Source of the DNA: Marinobacter sp.
GTDB lineage: Bacteria > Pseudomonadota > Gammaproteobacteria > Pseudomonadales > Oleiphilaceae
DNA length: 64,000 nucleotides
Assembly: GCA_030457765.1 (NCBI GenBank)
Contig: JAKDUK010000002.1
Location: 105,337-169,336, forward strand
Direction: 5' to 3'
The translations under genes were made by a program, and so were the position numbers. Below the pieces are notes generated by a model. It made no database searches. It had not been told where the DNA came from and saw only the letters and a program-made list of their open reading frames with translations. Positions 62,943 through 64,000 of the stretch are shown here, piece after piece (positions within the stretch are counted from its first letter, which is position 1; the number at the start of each line of letters is the position of its first letter).

Positions 62943-63713
62943 ATGAGAAAACAGCTCATGGCGGCAGTGGTTTTCCCGTTTGCTCTTGGGCAAGCGGGAT
63001 TAACGCTGGCGCAATCATCTACGTCCGAATACAACAGCAATGCCTCCGAAGCTCAGCGCAAGGCCAATACCAGCCAGGCTACGTCGGAGCTCTTTTACAT
63101 GATTCAGCAGCTTCAGGGCGAGGTCCGCAGGCTTCAGGGCGAATTTGAGGAGCAGCAGCACCTGATAAAGCGCCTGCAGAACCAGGGCCGCGATCGCTAC
63201 ATAGATCTGGACCAGCGTATTCTTGATCTTTCAGAGAAGGTCTCGGCACAGCCTCAAGCAGGCGACAGCGCCGAGGGTGACGTCGGGAAGGATAAAAGAG
63301 CGGCTGAAATACGACAGTATCGCCAGCCCGAGCCTGACGAACGCAAAGCCTACAAAGCTATTCAAGATCTTATTCATGATCAAAAAGAATACGACCAGGC
63401 CATCAGCCGTCTCTATGAGTTTATCGATAAGTACCCCGAGGGAGACTTAACGGTAAATGCTTATTATTGGCTAGGTGAGGTGTATCTTGTAAAGCCGCAG
63501 CTAGAGCAGGCTCGCCAGGCGTTTTCTATTGTGGCCACCCGCTTCGGAGATCACCGTAAGGCGCCAGACGCCTTCTACAAGCTGGGCGTTACGCTGGATC
63601 GACTTGATAAAAAAGCAGACGCTCGTCGCCAGATGGAGCAGGTCGTTACCGACTATCCTGAAAGCGATGCGGCCGGGTTAGCCAAAAAATTTCTGGACTC
63701 AGACCAGGGCTGA
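62943..63713 (+). CDS. cpoB: Cell division coordinator CpoB (YbgF)
   Basis: Signal peptide, coiled-coil region, TPR region (YWLGEVYLVKPQLEQARQAF); last gene of tol-pal cluster. Confidence 0.93.
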   Translation: MRKQLMAAVVFPFALGQAGLTLAQSSTSEYNSNASEAQRKANTSQATSELFYMIQQLQGEVRRLQGEFEEQQHLIKRLQNQGRDRYIDLDQRILDLSEKVSAQPQAGDSAEGDVGKDKRAAEIRQYRQPEPDERKAYKAIQDLIHDQKEYDQAISRLYEFIDKYPEGDLTVNAYYWLGEVYLVKPQLEQARQAFSIVATRFGDHRKAPDAFYKLGVTLDRLDKKADARRQMEQVVTDYPESDAAGLAKKFLDSDQG

Positions 63714-63757
63714 AAACGGGGTTTTAGAGAAATATTTAAAAACATGGCGCGAAAGGG

Positions 63758-63785
63758 TTGATCGTCGAGGAAAAATCATTACTAT
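63758..63785 (+). promoter_or_regulatory. Putative promoter for the tRNA-Lys array
   Basis: TTGATC-N16-TACTAT followed by GC-rich discriminator (gcgcctcgc) just before the tRNA. Confidence 0.5.
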
Positions 63786-63798
63786 ATGCGCCTCGCTT

Positions 63799-63874
63799 GG
63801 GTCGTTAGCTCAGTTGGTAGAGCAGTTGGCTTTTAACCAATTGGTCGATGGTTCGAATCCATCACGACCCACCA
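63799..63874 (+). tRNA. tRNA-Lys (anticodon TTT)
   Basis: GGGTCGTTAGCTCAGTTGGTAGAGCAGTTGGCTTTTAACCAATTGGTCGATGGTTCGAATCCATCACGACCCACCA; 7-bp acceptor pairing, anticodon loop CTTTTAA, encoded CCA. Confidence 0.97.
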
Positions 63875-63947
63875 TATCGATATTTCGGGGCAGTTGCTGA
63901 GCCGCCACGAAATCGATCAGGGTCTCCAGGCACTGGTCACAAGTTTT

Positions 63948-64000
63948 GGGTCGTTAGCTCAGTTGGTAGAGCAGTTGGCTTTTAACCAATTGGTCGATGG
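63948..64000 (+). tRNA. tRNA-Lys (TTT), second copy truncated by the window edge
   Basis: 53 nt identical to the 5' part of the preceding tRNA. Confidence 0.93.

Overview
The window is a gene-dense stretch of core chromosome from a gammaproteobacterium. Gene content and order resemble Marinobacter/Pseudomonas-type genomes, but that placement is an inference from the proteins. I recognise about 64 protein-coding genes, including one partial gene at the left edge, plus one complete and one truncated tRNA-Lys(TTT). Main blocks: epmC-rhlB-pdxB; alaA, gpx and a hybrid sensor kinase; a LysR regulator, GNAT protein, ribosomal oxygenase and purB-hflD-mnmA-nudix-rluE; cspD-like/clpS-clpA-infA-bpt-aat-trxB (N-degron pathway); moxR-aguB-aguA; lolC/E-like permease-lolD, comEC, exbB/exbD-like, msbA-lpxK-ycaR-kdsB-LMW-PTP-murB; proS, an Lrp-type regulator, leuA, prpE, xseA, guaB-guaA-tadA, galE-ugd; fabR-like, aspS, ruvC-ruvA-ruvB, ybgC-tolQRAB-pal-cpoB; then a tRNA-Lys array running off the right edge. 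I found no CRISPR array, transposon, prophage, toxin-antitoxin or defence island, and no convincing novel multi-gene system. The best leads are modest: a terminator-like leader abutting the aguA ribosome-binding site, an operon coupling MoxR to agmatine catabolism, a lone LolC/E-type permease with LolD (possible LolF), an uncharacterised membrane coiled-coil protein next to a hybrid kinase, and a GNAT protein with an extra C-terminal domain.
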